From assembly GCF_006064855.1 (NCBI RefSeq), contig NZ_CP040753.1:186001-250000 (forward strand): a DNA stretch of 64,000 nt. Direction: 5' to 3'. The notes under the pieces were generated by a model that was given only the letters and a program-made list of their open reading frames with translations, was not told where the DNA came from and did not search any database. Made by a program: the position numbers and the translations under genes. Shown piece after piece: positions 7,690 through 16,101 of this stretch. Position 1 is the stretch's first letter; every line of letters begins with the position of its first letter. The stretch is from Sulfitobacter sp. BSw21498 (GTDB taxonomy: Bacteria; Pseudomonadota; Alphaproteobacteria; Rhodobacterales; Rhodobacteraceae).

Positions 7690-8198
7690 GCACACGTAGC
7701 AAACCCGAAACCGTACAGGTCGTCAAAAAGCGCCGTGATGCGGCCTTGCGTGCACTGGTGGACGGCGTGCCCTATATCAACTTTCTAGGCATTCAGTTCG
7801 ATCGTCGCGGGGACGAGCTGACCGGCATCTTGCCCTATTCAGACAAGCTGATCGGCAACCCGATGCTGCAGGCATTGCACGGTGGGGCGACGGCGTCGTT
7901 TCTCGAGGTCACGTCGATCATTACGCTAAGCTGGGAACACCTGTGGGCCGATCTGGAATCCGGTGCGCTTGCCGTGGACAAAATGGATGCGACGCATCTG
8001 CCACGTTTGCCTAAAACGATTGATTTTACAGTTGATTATCTGCGGTCTGGCTTGCCGCGTGACGCCTATGCACGGGCGCGGATCAACCGGTCGGGGCGGC
8101 GTTATGCATCGGTGCATGTAGAGGCGTGGCAAGACAACCGCTCGAAGCTTTTCGCGCAGGCCACGGGGCATTTTCTGATGCCGCAAAGCCGTGACTGA
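7686..8198 (+). CDS. PaaI-family hotdog thioesterase 2 (Glu in place of the usual Asp)
   Basis: A 170-aa hotdog protein coupled to the previous one by ATGA. It keeps the HGG turn (QALHGGATASFLEVTSII, near residues 63-80), but the position normally held by the catalytic Asp is Glu. TIDFTVDYLRSGLPRDAYA is the matching central strand region. The first ~30 residues are a basic extension not found in protein 1. Hotdog thioesterases work as dimers or tetramers, so a heteromer with protein 1 is possible; this is inference from the overlap. The MATE gene begins inside its last codons. Confidence 0.85.
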   Translation: MSTRSKPETVQVVKKRRDAALRALVDGVPYINFLGIQFDRRGDELTGILPYSDKLIGNPMLQALHGGATASFLEVTSIITLSWEHLWADLESGALAVDKMDATHLPRLPKTIDFTVDYLRSGLPRDAYARARINRSGRRYASVHVEAWQDNRSKLFAQATGHFLMPQSRD

Positions 8199-9555
8199 CG
8201 CGATCCCCAAGGGCGAGGTCAGCGCCGTTGCCCTTGGCAAGCTTTCTGCAAAAGAAGTCGTCACGCACCGCCGTGTGCTGAACATCGCCATCCCCATTGT
8301 GATCTCAAACGCCACCGTGCCCATCTTGGGGGCGGTCGATACGGGCGTGGTGGGGCAGATCGGGTTGGCGGCCCCCATCGGGGCTGTGGGCATTGGCGCG
8401 ATCATCCTGTCCTCGCTCTACTGGGTGTTCGGCTTTCTGCGCATGGGCACTGTTGGGCTAACGGCGCAGGCGGCAGGAAATAACGACGACGCAGAGGTCG
8501 CAGCCCTGCTGACGCGCGGGCTGCTGATCGGCGGGCTGGCGGGCTTGGCACTGGTTTTGCTGCAACTGCCGCTGTTCTGGGCGGCGTTCCAGGCGTCTCC
8601 GGCCAGCGCAGAGGTTGAAACGCTCGCGCGGTCCTACATGGGTATCCGCATCTGGTCCGCGCCGGCGGCGATTGCACTCTATGCGATCACCGGCTGGCTG
8701 ATCGCCCAAGAGCGTACCCGTGCCGTGCTGGTGGTACAGCTGTGGATGAACGGCATGAACATCCTGCTGGACCTGTGGTTTGTGCTGGGGCTGGATTGGG
8801 GCATCGAAGGTGTCGCCATCGCGACGTTTCTGGCCGAATGGACGGGGGCGGCGCTTGGGCTGTGGTTCTGCCGCGCCGCTTTTGCCGTGCCCGCGTGGCG
8901 AGACTGGGTGCAGGTTTTCGACAGACCGCGCTGGATCAACATGATGAAGGTCAACGGCGACATCCTTGTGCGGTCCCTATTGCTACAGACGATATTCGTG
9001 TCGTTCCTGTTTCTGGGGTCGGGCTTGGGGGACGTAAAGCTCGCGGCCAATCAGGTGCTTTTGCAATTTTTGATGATCACGGCCTTTGCGCTGGACGGGT
9101 TCGCCTTTGCCGCCGAGGCCTTGGTCGGGCGTGCCATGGGCGGCAAACAACGTGATATCTTGCGGCGCGGTGCGGTGCTGACCAGCGGCTGGGGCCTGCT
9201 GGCCTGCGCGCTGATGGCGATCGCGTTCGCATGGGGCGGCGGCATGATCATTGATCTGATGACCACCGCGCCGCTGGTGCGGGCAGAGGCGCGGGTGTTC
9301 TTGCCCTACATGGTCGCGGCCCCGCTGCTGGGGTGGGCGTCGTGGATGCTGGACGGGATTTTCATCGGGGCCACACGGTCGCGGGACATGCGCAATATGA
9401 TGGCGGTGTCTTTTGTAATTTACTGTGCGTGTGCGGCTTTGCTGGTGCCGTGGCTGGGCAATCACGGGCTGTGGATCTCGCTGCTGGTGTCCTTTGTCGC
9501 ACGCGGCGTGACGCTCGGGCTGCGCTACCCTGCACTGGAACGCGCCGCGGGTTAG
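8191..9555 (+). CDS. MATE-family multidrug/metabolite exporter (DinF-like)
   Basis: A 454-aa inner-membrane antiporter with about 12 hydrophobic segments. The N-terminal half has VLNIAIPIVISNATVPILG and VDTGVVGQIG, typical of the DinF branch of MATE proteins, which expel organic compounds in exchange for H+ or Na+. The GTG start at 8191 overlaps the preceding thioesterase gene by 8 bases; no better start is visible. Co-translation with two acyl-CoA thioesterases suggests it exports a released acid, but the substrate is unknown. The downstream gene pyrD is convergent. Confidence 0.9.
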   Translation: MTDAIPKGEVSAVALGKLSAKEVVTHRRVLNIAIPIVISNATVPILGAVDTGVVGQIGLAAPIGAVGIGAIILSSLYWVFGFLRMGTVGLTAQAAGNNDDAEVAALLTRGLLIGGLAGLALVLLQLPLFWAAFQASPASAEVETLARSYMGIRIWSAPAAIALYAITGWLIAQERTRAVLVVQLWMNGMNILLDLWFVLGLDWGIEGVAIATFLAEWTGAALGLWFCRAAFAVPAWRDWVQVFDRPRWINMMKVNGDILVRSLLLQTIFVSFLFLGSGLGDVKLAANQVLLQFLMITAFALDGFAFAAEALVGRAMGGKQRDILRRGAVLTSGWGLLACALMAIAFAWGGGMIIDLMTTAPLVRAEARVFLPYMVAAPLLGWASWMLDGIFIGATRSRDMRNMMAVSFVIYCACAALLVPWLGNHGLWISLLVSFVARGVTLGLRYPALERAAG

Positions 9556-9622
9556 GGGGCACCGTGCCGGGTCTAGTGCCGGGTGTCGGGGCGGCGTTGC
9601 TTAAACGGCGCCCCGAATTTCA

Positions 9623-10666
9623 TCAAAGCCAGGCGCTGCGGTTACAGCCGACGGCATCCGCGACGGTGTCAAATCCGTCTTGCTTCAATAGCTTGTCGAT
9701 CCCTTTGGCGATGTCCGATGCCAGCGACAGACCGCCATAGACCAGCGCGGTATAAAGCTGCACCGCCGATGCACCAGCGCAAATCTTGGCATAGGCATCT
9801 TCAGCCGAGCTGATGCCCCCGACGCCCACCAGTGGAATATCCGTGAGGGTAGACAGCCGCGCCAGCACGCGGGTGGATTTTTCGAACAAGGGCGCGCCTG
9901 ACAGCCCGCCCATCTGGTCGCGCTGCGCGTCTTTCAGGCCGGCGCGGTCCAGCGTTGTGTTGGTGGCAATGATCGCTGCGACATCTGCGTCATTTGCAAC
10001 CTCGGCCACATCGGCGATCTCTGCCTCGGTCAGGTCAGGGGCGATCTTGAGGAAGACAGGCGTGTTGCCGCGCACCTCCATCACACCGGCCAGAAGGGCG
10101 GCCAGTGCAGCCTTGCCCTGCAGGTCGCGCAGCTTTTCGGTGTTGGGCGATGATACATTGACCGTGGCGAAATCCACGTGATCGCGGGCCAGCTCCATCA
10201 CGCGGGCGAAATCGGCGGCGCGGTCGGTGCTGGTCTTGTTGGCCCCAAGGTTGAGCCCCACGGGCACACCCGCGCCGCGTCGTGCCAGGCGGGTGCAGAT
10301 CGCCTGCATGCCTTCGTTGTTGAAGCCGAACCGGTTGATCGCGGCGCGGTCGTCGGTCAGGCGGAACAGACGGGGTTTGTCATTGCCGGGCTGGGGCAGG
10401 GGCGTGGCGGCCCCGACTTCGATGAAACCGAAGCCCGCGTTGGACAGGGGGGCGACGGCGGTGGCGTTTTTGTCAAACCCTGCGGCAAGCCCGACGGGGT
10501 TCGGCAGGCTCATCCCCGCCAGCGAGGTCTTTAGCCGCTTTGACGTGACCGGACCGGGCGCGGGCGCAAGGCCAAGCCGCAGCGCGGTGATCGCCAGACC
10601 ATGCGCAGTTTCAGGGTCTACCTTATGCAGGGCGCGCAGCCCCAGCTGCTCGACCATACGCCTCAT
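9623..10666 (-). CDS. pyrD: Dihydroorotate dehydrogenase (quinone), class 2
   Basis: A 347-aa flavoprotein oxidising dihydroorotate to orotate with ubiquinone in pyrimidine synthesis, at the inner membrane. It has the class 2 N-terminal helix ([19 protein letters not shown]), the FMN-barrel motifs [13 protein letters not shown] and [15 protein letters not shown], the catalytic Ser loop VNVSSPNT near residue 172, and the phosphate-binding end [12 protein letters not shown] followed by [11 protein letters not shown]. Length is normal. Its start overlaps the stop of the upstream DUF1330 gene (ATGA), so it is the last gene of a DUF952-DUF1330-pyrD operon. Confidence 0.96.
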   Translation of the reverse strand: MRRMVEQLGLRALHKVDPETAHGLAITALRLGLAPAPGPVTSKRLKTSLAGMSLPNPVGLAAGFDKNATAVAPLSNAGFGFIEVGAATPLPQPGNDKPRLFRLTDDRAAINRFGFNNEGMQAICTRLARRGAGVPVGLNLGANKTSTDRAADFARVMELARDHVDFATVNVSSPNTEKLRDLQGKAALAALLAGVMEVRGNTPVFLKIAPDLTEAEIADVAEVANDADVAAIIATNTTLDRAGLKDAQRDQMGGLSGAPLFEKSTRVLARLSTLTDIPLVGVGGISSAEDAYAKICAGASAVQLYTALVYGGLSLASDIAKGIDKLLKQDGFDTVADAVGCNRSAWL

Positions 10667-11094
10667 GCAAATTCATCCGTTAGGGGCAGCGGCGCGCTGC
10701 GGATAAGGCGCGATGTCACAACCGCAGCCTGACGGTGCACGACCGCCCTTTTGTAGCGCGGGTCCGAGATCATCTGCAAGAACGCGTGTGCGTTGGGGTA
10801 TTGCGCGATGAACATCACATCCCAAGCCTCGTCCGACGGGCCGATCAAGGTCGTCTCGAACTGGCCGCGCCACAGGATCGACCCGCCGACATCTGCCAGC
10901 ACCGGCCCACTTTCCGCGCCGTAATTCTTGTAGGCTTGCACCCCTGTCAGCGCTTTGGCCGCCAATGCGTGATCGTCGGGGTAGGCGGCCTTGTCGCGCA
11001 GTTTAACAAGGTTCACCATGTTCAGCGGCGTGTCGCGGTCCAGCCCCTTAAAGGCATCAAACTGGGCGCGATCCGGGTCAATATATCCTGTCAT
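10663..11094 (-). CDS. DUF1330 domain protein
   Basis: A 143-aa protein with a dimeric ferredoxin-like (DUF1330) domain: a central stretch [16 protein letters not shown], then [14 protein letters not shown] and a C-terminal strand with [20 protein letters not shown], matching this family's layout. The biochemical role is not established. It is coupled on both sides: its start overlaps the DUF952 stop by TAATG and its stop overlaps the pyrD start by ATGA. No signal peptide or metal-binding cluster is visible. Confidence 0.85.
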   Translation of the reverse strand: MTGYIDPDRAQFDAFKGLDRDTPLNMVNLVKLRDKAAYPDDHALAAKALTGVQAYKNYGAESGPVLADVGGSILWRGQFETTLIGPSDEAWDVMFIAQYPNAHAFLQMISDPRYKRAVVHRQAAVVTSRLIRSAPLPLTDEFA

Positions 11095-11441
11095 TATTCG
11101 GCCTCCTTAAAGCCAGCGGGAAAGTCATGCGCCCCGTCCACCAACGGCAGCGGCTGCGCCCAAACAACGTCTTCTAGCGCCAGTGCGCGGTACAGATGCG
11201 GGAATTTGGCACCGCCCCGCGACACCTCCCATTTCAGTGCATCGCCAAGGCGGTCGGTTTCTACGGCCAGCAGAAACAGGTCCGCCTTGCCCGCAAAATG
11301 TTTCGCAGCAGTTTCAGCGGCCTGCTCAGAGGTCGAGAAATGCACATAGCCATCGGCCACATCAATCGGCGCACCGGCTGTAGAGCCGTCGCGGCGCAGG
11401 GCCTGCCATTCATCGGAGCGGAAAATTTTGTAAATCAACAT
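11094..11441 (-). CDS. DUF952 domain protein
   Basis: A 115-aa protein matching the DUF952 family (YIKIF...W-type start, DGYVHFSTSEQAAETAAKHF near residues 30-49, then FLLAVETDRLGD and KWEVSRGGAKFPHLYRAL). The fold is related to ADP-ribosyltransferase-like small domains, and the cellular role is unknown. The start at MLIYKIF fits the family; the open frame extends 56 codons upstream but that part is low-quality sequence without homology features. It is first in the operon with DUF1330 and pyrD and divergent from the 5'-nucleotidase gene. Confidence 0.85.
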   Translation of the reverse strand: MLIYKIFRSDEWQALRRDGSTAGAPIDVADGYVHFSTSEQAAETAAKHFAGKADLFLLAVETDRLGDALKWEVSRGGAKFPHLYRALALEDVVWAQPLPLVDGAHDFPAGFKEAE

Positions 11442-11607
11442 AGCTGCTGTGATGCCTTGGTCGGTGCAAGCGGTCAAGGGCGCAGCAGATTGGGACTGCG
11501 AATGCCCCTGACCTTGGGGAAGCGCGGCTTTGCGCTCAGATGGTCTTTGACAAGGGGGCAAACTGGGGGTCACCATACGCCCATATTCAACCCAAGGGGG
11601 GACCATC

Positions 11608-13164
11608 ATGAAACGATTCCTGACAGCGACGGCGGCGCTTGCGCTGACATCGGGTATGGCGGCGGCGGACTACAGCCTGACCATCCTGCACACCAACGAC
11701 TTTCACGCGCGGTTCGAACCGATCAGCAAATACGACGGACCGTGCTCCGCCGAGGGCAACACCGCAGGCGAATGCTTTGGCGGGACCGCGCGTCTGGTCA
11801 ACGCGATCAAGGACGCCAAGGTGCGCACTAACAATTATGTACTGGTCGACGGCGGGGACCAGTTTCAGGGCTCGCTGTTCTACACCCACTACAAGGGCAA
11901 GATGGCGGCCGAGATGATGAACATGCTGGGCTATGACGGCATGACCGTGGGCAACCATGAATTCGACGACGGCCCCGAAGTGCTGGCCGGCTTCATGGAG
12001 GCGATCAACTTTCCCATTCTGATGTCGAATGCAGATGTATCCGCCGAACCGCTGCTGGCCGACAAGCTGGCCAAATCGACCGTCATCGAACGCGGCGGCG
12101 AAAAAATCGGCCTGATCGGCCTGACCACCGAAGATACACCTGATTTGGCAAGCCCCGGCGATAACGTCGTGTTCTCTGATTCAGTGGCCGCCGTGCAGGG
12201 CGAGGTCGACCTGTTGACCGCGCAGGGAGTGAACAAGATCATCGTGCTGAGCCACTCGGGCTACAACGTGGACCAGATGGTTGCGGAAAACACCACGGGT
12301 GTCGATGTGATCGTTGGCGGGCACAGCAACACACTGCTGAGCAATACCCAAGAACGCGCCGAAGGGGCGTACCCCACGATGGTTAAGGAAACGGCGATCG
12401 TGCAAGCCTATGCCTACGGCAAATTTCTGGGCGAGCTGAATGTCACCTTTGACGACGAAGGCAACATCAAGGAAGCCTCGGGCGAGCCGATCCTGATCGA
12501 TGCGGGCGTTGCCGAAGATGAAACCACCGTCGCGCGTATCAGCGAGTTGGCCCAACCCCTTGAAGAGCTGCGCAGCAAAGTCGTCGCCGAAACTACCGAT
12601 GCGATTGAGGGTGACCGGTCGGTTTGCCGCGTGCAGGAATGTCAGATGGGCAATCTGGTCGCCGACGCAATGCTTGCCCGTGTGGCAGATCAGGGTATCG
12701 AGGTCGCGATCCAGAACAGCGGCGGTCTGCGGTCCTCTATCGATGCGGGCGAGGTCACGATGGGCGAAGTGCTGGCCGTACTGCCGTTTCAGAACACGCT
12801 GTCTACATTTCAGGTCACCGGTGCTGCGCTGGTTGAGGCGTTGGAAAACGGCGTGAGCCAGATCGACGAGGTCGCCGGTCGTTTCCCCCAGGTCGCGGGC
12901 ATGACCTTTACCGTTGACCCAAGCGCCGACGCGGGCAGCCGCATCAGCGATGTCACCGTTTCGGGCATGCCGCTTGACCCGGAAAAGACCTATGGCGTCG
13001 TGTCCAATAACTACGTGCGCAACGGCGGCGACGGCTATGAACCGTTCAAGACCGCGCAAAACGCCTATGACTACGGTCCTGATCTGGCAGATGTGACGGC
13101 TGAGTTTATCGCCGCCAACGGGGCCTACACGCCGTATACAGATGGCCGCATCACGGTGAAGTAA
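11608..13164 (+). CDS. Secreted 5'-nucleotidase / 2',3'-cyclic phosphodiesterase (UshA-like)
   Basis: A 518-aa periplasmic metallophosphatase. A signal peptide (MKRFLTATAALALTSGMAAA) is followed by the metallophosphoesterase motifs LHTNDFHARF, VDGGDQFQGS, VGNHEFDDG, VLSHSG and VGGHSN, which supply the two-metal site. The C-terminal substrate-binding domain contains NSGGLRSSIDAGEVTMG near residue 370 and a final NNYVRNGGDGY loop. The enzyme scavenges phosphate and nucleosides from external nucleotides. AGGGGGGACC precedes the start. A TTGACA at 11547-11552 may be part of its promoter. It is followed by a strong terminator, so it is likely monocistronic. Confidence 0.93.
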   Translation: MKRFLTATAALALTSGMAAADYSLTILHTNDFHARFEPISKYDGPCSAEGNTAGECFGGTARLVNAIKDAKVRTNNYVLVDGGDQFQGSLFYTHYKGKMAAEMMNMLGYDGMTVGNHEFDDGPEVLAGFMEAINFPILMSNADVSAEPLLADKLAKSTVIERGGEKIGLIGLTTEDTPDLASPGDNVVFSDSVAAVQGEVDLLTAQGVNKIIVLSHSGYNVDQMVAENTTGVDVIVGGHSNTLLSNTQERAEGAYPTMVKETAIVQAYAYGKFLGELNVTFDDEGNIKEASGEPILIDAGVAEDETTVARISELAQPLEELRSKVVAETTDAIEGDRSVCRVQECQMGNLVADAMLARVADQGIEVAIQNSGGLRSSIDAGEVTMGEVLAVLPFQNTLSTFQVTGAALVEALENGVSQIDEVAGRFPQVAGMTFTVDPSADAGSRISDVTVSGMPLDPEKTYGVVSNNYVRNGGDGYEPFKTAQNAYDYGPDLADVTAEFIAANGAYTPYTDGRITVK

Positions 13165-13187
13165 GCAGCCTGCCGTAAATAGAAACG

Positions 13188-13220
13188 GCGCGCCTCCGAG
13201 AATAGGGGGCGCGCTGTTTT
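13188..13220 (+). terminator. Rho-independent terminator after the 5'-nucleotidase gene
   Basis: GCGCGCCTCC pairs with GGGGGCGCGC (one G-U) across a 7-base loop, followed by TGTTTT. It lies 24 bases after the nucleotidase stop. Confidence 0.85.
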
Positions 13221-13260
13221 CATGTCTCGGCTCTGCGTAAGCCGCAGGCTGTCCGATATA

Positions 13261-13617
13261 TCAGTTGCTTAGTGGTGCCGGATCAAAGCTGACTTCACCG
13301 CTGTAGCTTATCGGGTCGTCCCCCTCGGACGCGCCGATAAAGGTGACTTGGGCGCCTGCTTCAACGGTCTGGCGATAGGTGCCGCCGTTTTGCAGCGTTC
13401 CCGACGTCCACGAACCGTCGCTGCCGCTAACGGTTCGAGCGGCATTCGCTCTATTGACAAAGCTCAGATCATCCCCGGCTTTAACGTAAATCACGGCCGG
13501 AAAAAAAGCCTCGTCAAAGATGATAATGTCATGCGTCTGTGCCGTGGCCGCGTTGGCCGTCGCAAGCGTCATAACAGTGGCACCGACCGCGGCGAATTTG
13601 GTAAAAGAAATTGGCAT
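13261..13617 (-). CDS. Secreted cupredoxin-fold protein lacking copper ligands
   Basis: A 118-aa exported protein: signal peptide of ~26 residues (FTKFAAVGATVMTLATANAA), then a small beta-barrel with cupredoxin/plastocyanin layout (FFPAVIYVKAGDDLSFVN, then GTLQNGGTYRQTVEAGA). In copper-binding members the strand after FVN carries His and the C-terminal loop carries Cys-His-Met. Here the first position reads NAARTV (Arg) and the end reads VTFIGASEGDDPISYSG, with no Cys, His or Met. The mature part has only one His, near its N-terminus. Copper binding is therefore unlikely. The start at MPISFTK is chosen for GGGAG upstream. It stands alone downstream of the LysR gene. Confidence 0.8.
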   Translation of the reverse strand: MPISFTKFAAVGATVMTLATANAATAQTHDIIIFDEAFFPAVIYVKAGDDLSFVNRANAARTVSGSDGSWTSGTLQNGGTYRQTVEAGAQVTFIGASEGDDPISYSGEVSFDPAPLSN

Positions 13618-13722
13618 TCCAATGCTCCCTTTCAAAGGGGCCCCCCCTAAATTGATACGTGGGAGGTATCGCGCCATTACGGCGGAAATAGGGCGTCTGT
13701 GCTGCTAAACCTTGCCGATATG

Positions 13723-14631
13723 TTAAAGAACTTGGCCCGTCTGCCCGTCCAGCCATGTCATGAACGATTGCAGGGCCGCGGTTTCAGCGCGATCTTCTGG
13801 CCAGACAAGATAGTAGTTTCCGATGCTCTGCGTTGTCTGGGTTGACGCCAACACCAGCTGCGCGTCACGCAAATAGGGCTCGGCTGAAAACGTAGGGAGC
13901 AGCGCCACCCCCAACCCGTGCACCGCCGCCTGCGCCATTGTCGAAAACTGGTCGAACATCATGCCCGCGGGTGGCTCTTGCGTGACACCAAGGGCGCTCA
14001 GCCAGCGCGACCAGCCGCGCGGGCGGGTATCCAGATGCAGTAGGGGAAACCGCAGGATCTGGCTGGGGTCGTCCAGCGGTTCGGTCAGCAGGTCGGGCGC
14101 ACAGACAGGCACAACGGTTTCCGGCATCAGCGACAGATAGCGCACGCCGGGCCAGTCTTCCTTGCCAAAATGTATTGCAGCGTCAAAGGGGCTGTTCTGA
14201 AACGAAAACGGGTGCAGTCGCGTGCTAAGGTTCACCGTCACCTCTGGATGAGCCTGAGCAAAGTCGCGCAACCGCGGGGCCAGCCAGTGCATTCCGAAGC
14301 CGGGCAAGATCGCGAGGTTCAGTGCGCCTGCAATCGGGTTCGTACGCGCTGTGATCGACGCCTGTGCCAGCCTGTTCAACACATCACGTACCTGAATTAC
14401 ATAGCTTTTACCGGCCTCTGTCAGAACCAGTTGCCGCCCCATCCGGTCCAACAAGGCGACGTTCAACTGCGCCTCTAACGTCTTGAGCTGCCGACTGATC
14501 GCGCTTTGCGTCAGCGACAGTTCCTGCGCCGCGAGCGTGGCGCTGCCCAACCGCGCCACAGCTTCGAAGGCGAGCAGGGCGTTGACCGAGGGAAGGAACC
14601 GACGCGGGGCGATCATATGACTTAAACTCAT
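13723..14631 (-). CDS. LysR-family regulator, GcvA/GcdR-like, divergent from glutaryl-CoA dehydrogenase
   Basis: A ~302-aa LysR-type regulator. The N-terminal winged helix (LPSVNALLAFEAVARLGSAT, then ELSLTQSAISRQLKTLEAQL) is of the GcvA subgroup, and the rest is a periplasmic-binding-like effector domain. It is divergent from gcdH with only 83 bases between the starts, the classic layout for a LysR protein controlling its neighbour; regulation by glutarate or glutaryl-CoA is inference. The start is taken at MSLSHMI (14631); MIAPRRF at 14616 is an alternative, and neither has a strong ribosome site. Confidence 0.88.
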   Translation of the reverse strand: MSLSHMIAPRRFLPSVNALLAFEAVARLGSATLAAQELSLTQSAISRQLKTLEAQLNVALLDRMGRQLVLTEAGKSYVIQVRDVLNRLAQASITARTNPIAGALNLAILPGFGMHWLAPRLRDFAQAHPEVTVNLSTRLHPFSFQNSPFDAAIHFGKEDWPGVRYLSLMPETVVPVCAPDLLTEPLDDPSQILRFPLLHLDTRPRGWSRWLSALGVTQEPPAGMMFDQFSTMAQAAVHGLGVALLPTFSAEPYLRDAQLVLASTQTTQSIGNYYLVWPEDRAETAALQSFMTWLDGQTGQVL

Positions 14632-14632
14632 A

Positions 14633-14698
14633 GGTTCAGGAGTAACCAGCGATAGTCTTTCGCCGCATGCTTTGCAATACTGTGGCCAAATCTGAACC
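14633..14698. promoter_or_regulatory. Divergent LysR/gcdH control region with a symmetric inverted repeat
   Basis: GGTTCAG at 14633-14639 and CTGAACC at 14692-14698 form a 7-bp inverted repeat whose halves sit directly upstream of each gene's start region. The spacing (52 bases) suits two LysR half-sites bringing about looping or autoregulation. Confidence 0.4.
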
Positions 14699-14714
14699 CC
14701 GAGGAGGATATAAG

Positions 14715-15938
14715 ATGAGCACCGAATTGCCCGTATTGAAAGCCAAAGACGCCCCAGACATGGGCAGCTTTGATTGGGCGGATGCCTTCCGCCTGAGCGA
14801 ACAGCTGACCGAAGACGAGCGCATGATCCAGGAAAGTGCGCGCGCCTACGCACAGGAAAAACTGCAGCCCCGCATCATTGACGCCTTTGCGAACGAAACC
14901 ACAGATGAAGGTATCTTCAAGGAAATGGGCGACATGGGCCTGTTGGGCGTCACGGTGCCCGAACAATACGGCGGTCTGGGCGGCAACTATGTTTCCTACG
15001 GTCTGGTCGCCCGCGAAGTTGAACGTGTGGACAGCGGCTACCGGTCGATGATGTCGGTGCAATCCAGCCTCGTGATGTACCCGATCTATGCGTATGGCTC
15101 GGAAGAGCAGCGCATGAAGTACCTGCCCAAACTGTCCAGCGGTGAATTCATCGGTTGCTTTGGTCTGACCGAACCCGATGCGGGCTCTGACCCTGCAGGC
15201 ATGAAAACCCGCGCCGTGAAAACGGCCAACGGCTACAAGCTGACCGGTTCCAAAATGTGGATCTCGAACGCGCCAATCGCGGATGTATTCGTTGTTTGGG
15301 CCAAGTCGGAAGAGCACGGCGGCAAGATCCGCGGCTTTATTCTTGATAAAGGCATGAAGGGTCTGTCCGCGCCAAAAATCGGCAACAAGCTGTCGCTGCG
15401 CGCATCGATCACAGGCGAGATCGTGATGGACAACGTCGAAGTCGGCGAAGATGCGTTGCTGCCCCATGTCGAAGGCCTGAAAGGCCCGTTCGGCTGTCTC
15501 AACCGCGCCCGCTATGGCATCAGCTGGGGCGCATTGGGGGCCGCTGAATTCTGCTGGCACGCCTCGCGCCAGTACGGTCTGGACCGCAAGCAGTTCAACA
15601 AACCGCTGGCGCAGACACAGCTGTTCCAAAAGAAACTTGCTGACATGCAGACTGAAATCGCGCTTGGCCTTCAGGCCTCGTTGCAGGTGGGTCGCTTGAT
15701 GGACAACGCCAACGCCGCGCCCGAGATGATCTCTATCGTCAAGCGCAACAACTGCGGCAAGGCGCTGGACATCGCCCGCATGTCGCGCGACATGCACGGC
15801 GGCAACGGCATCAGCGGTGAATTTCAGGTCATCCGCCACATGATGAACCTCGAAACAGTGAACACCTACGAAGGCACGCACGACGTGCACGCGCTGATCC
15901 TGGGCCGCGCCCAGACCGGCCTGCAGGCGTTCTTCTAA
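14715..15938 (+). CDS. gcdH: Glutaryl-CoA dehydrogenase
   Basis: A 407-aa FAD enzyme that oxidises and decarboxylates glutaryl-CoA to crotonyl-CoA in lysine, tryptophan and glutarate breakdown. Typical motifs: [14 protein letters not shown] near 80-93, [30 protein letters not shown], and the catalytic Glu in [17 protein letters not shown] near the C-terminus. The Arg in YRSMMSVQ is the family mark that binds the glutaryl carboxylate. The start is fixed by GAGGAGG 8 bases upstream. Divergent LysR is the probable regulator; a modest hairpin follows the gene. Confidence 0.94.
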   Translation: MSTELPVLKAKDAPDMGSFDWADAFRLSEQLTEDERMIQESARAYAQEKLQPRIIDAFANETTDEGIFKEMGDMGLLGVTVPEQYGGLGGNYVSYGLVAREVERVDSGYRSMMSVQSSLVMYPIYAYGSEEQRMKYLPKLSSGEFIGCFGLTEPDAGSDPAGMKTRAVKTANGYKLTGSKMWISNAPIADVFVVWAKSEEHGGKIRGFILDKGMKGLSAPKIGNKLSLRASITGEIVMDNVEVGEDALLPHVEGLKGPFGCLNRARYGISWGALGAAEFCWHASRQYGLDRKQFNKPLAQTQLFQKKLADMQTEIALGLQASLQVGRLMDNANAAPEMISIVKRNNCGKALDIARMSRDMHGGNGISGEFQVIRHMMNLETVNTYEGTHDVHALILGRAQTGLQAFF

Positions 15939-15947
15939 AGCGAGGAC

Positions 15948-15969
15948 AGAGGGGGCTTTGGTCCCCTCT
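15948..15969 (+). terminator. Hairpin after gcdH, possible terminator
   Basis: AGAGGGG and CCCCTCT pair across an 8-base loop 10 bases after the gcdH stop. No T-run follows, so it could act in mRNA stability instead. Confidence 0.45.
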
Positions 15970-16028
15970 CACGCCATCCTGCACATGGCTGAATCAGCTG
16001 CCGTAGGATCGTGCCCCACCCCTCATAA

Positions 16029-16077
16029 CATTTCCAAATGGTTTTAAATCCCGGGGGACCGGGGGCTGGCCCCCGTG
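16029..16077 (+). repeat. Dispersed GC-rich hairpin repeat, copy 3 (CATTTCCAAATGG type)
   Basis: CATTTCCAAATGGTTTTAAA is followed by two G5 runs and CTGGCCCCCG. The head CATTTCCAAATGG and the G/C tail recur at 23255-23329. It lies between the convergent gcdH and pcaB genes. Confidence 0.6.
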
Positions 16078-16101
16078 GCCGCTATGCGCCAATCGCTGTG
16101 G

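Noticed and set aside
13618..13722. GGGGCCCCCCC run and GATAC/GTATC dyad upstream of the cupredoxin-like gene
   Set aside because: Too short and unsupported to call an operator or terminator.
14628..15890. 420-codon minus-strand frame opposite gcdH
   Set aside because: Antisense shadow; the plus strand encodes all acyl-CoA dehydrogenase motifs.
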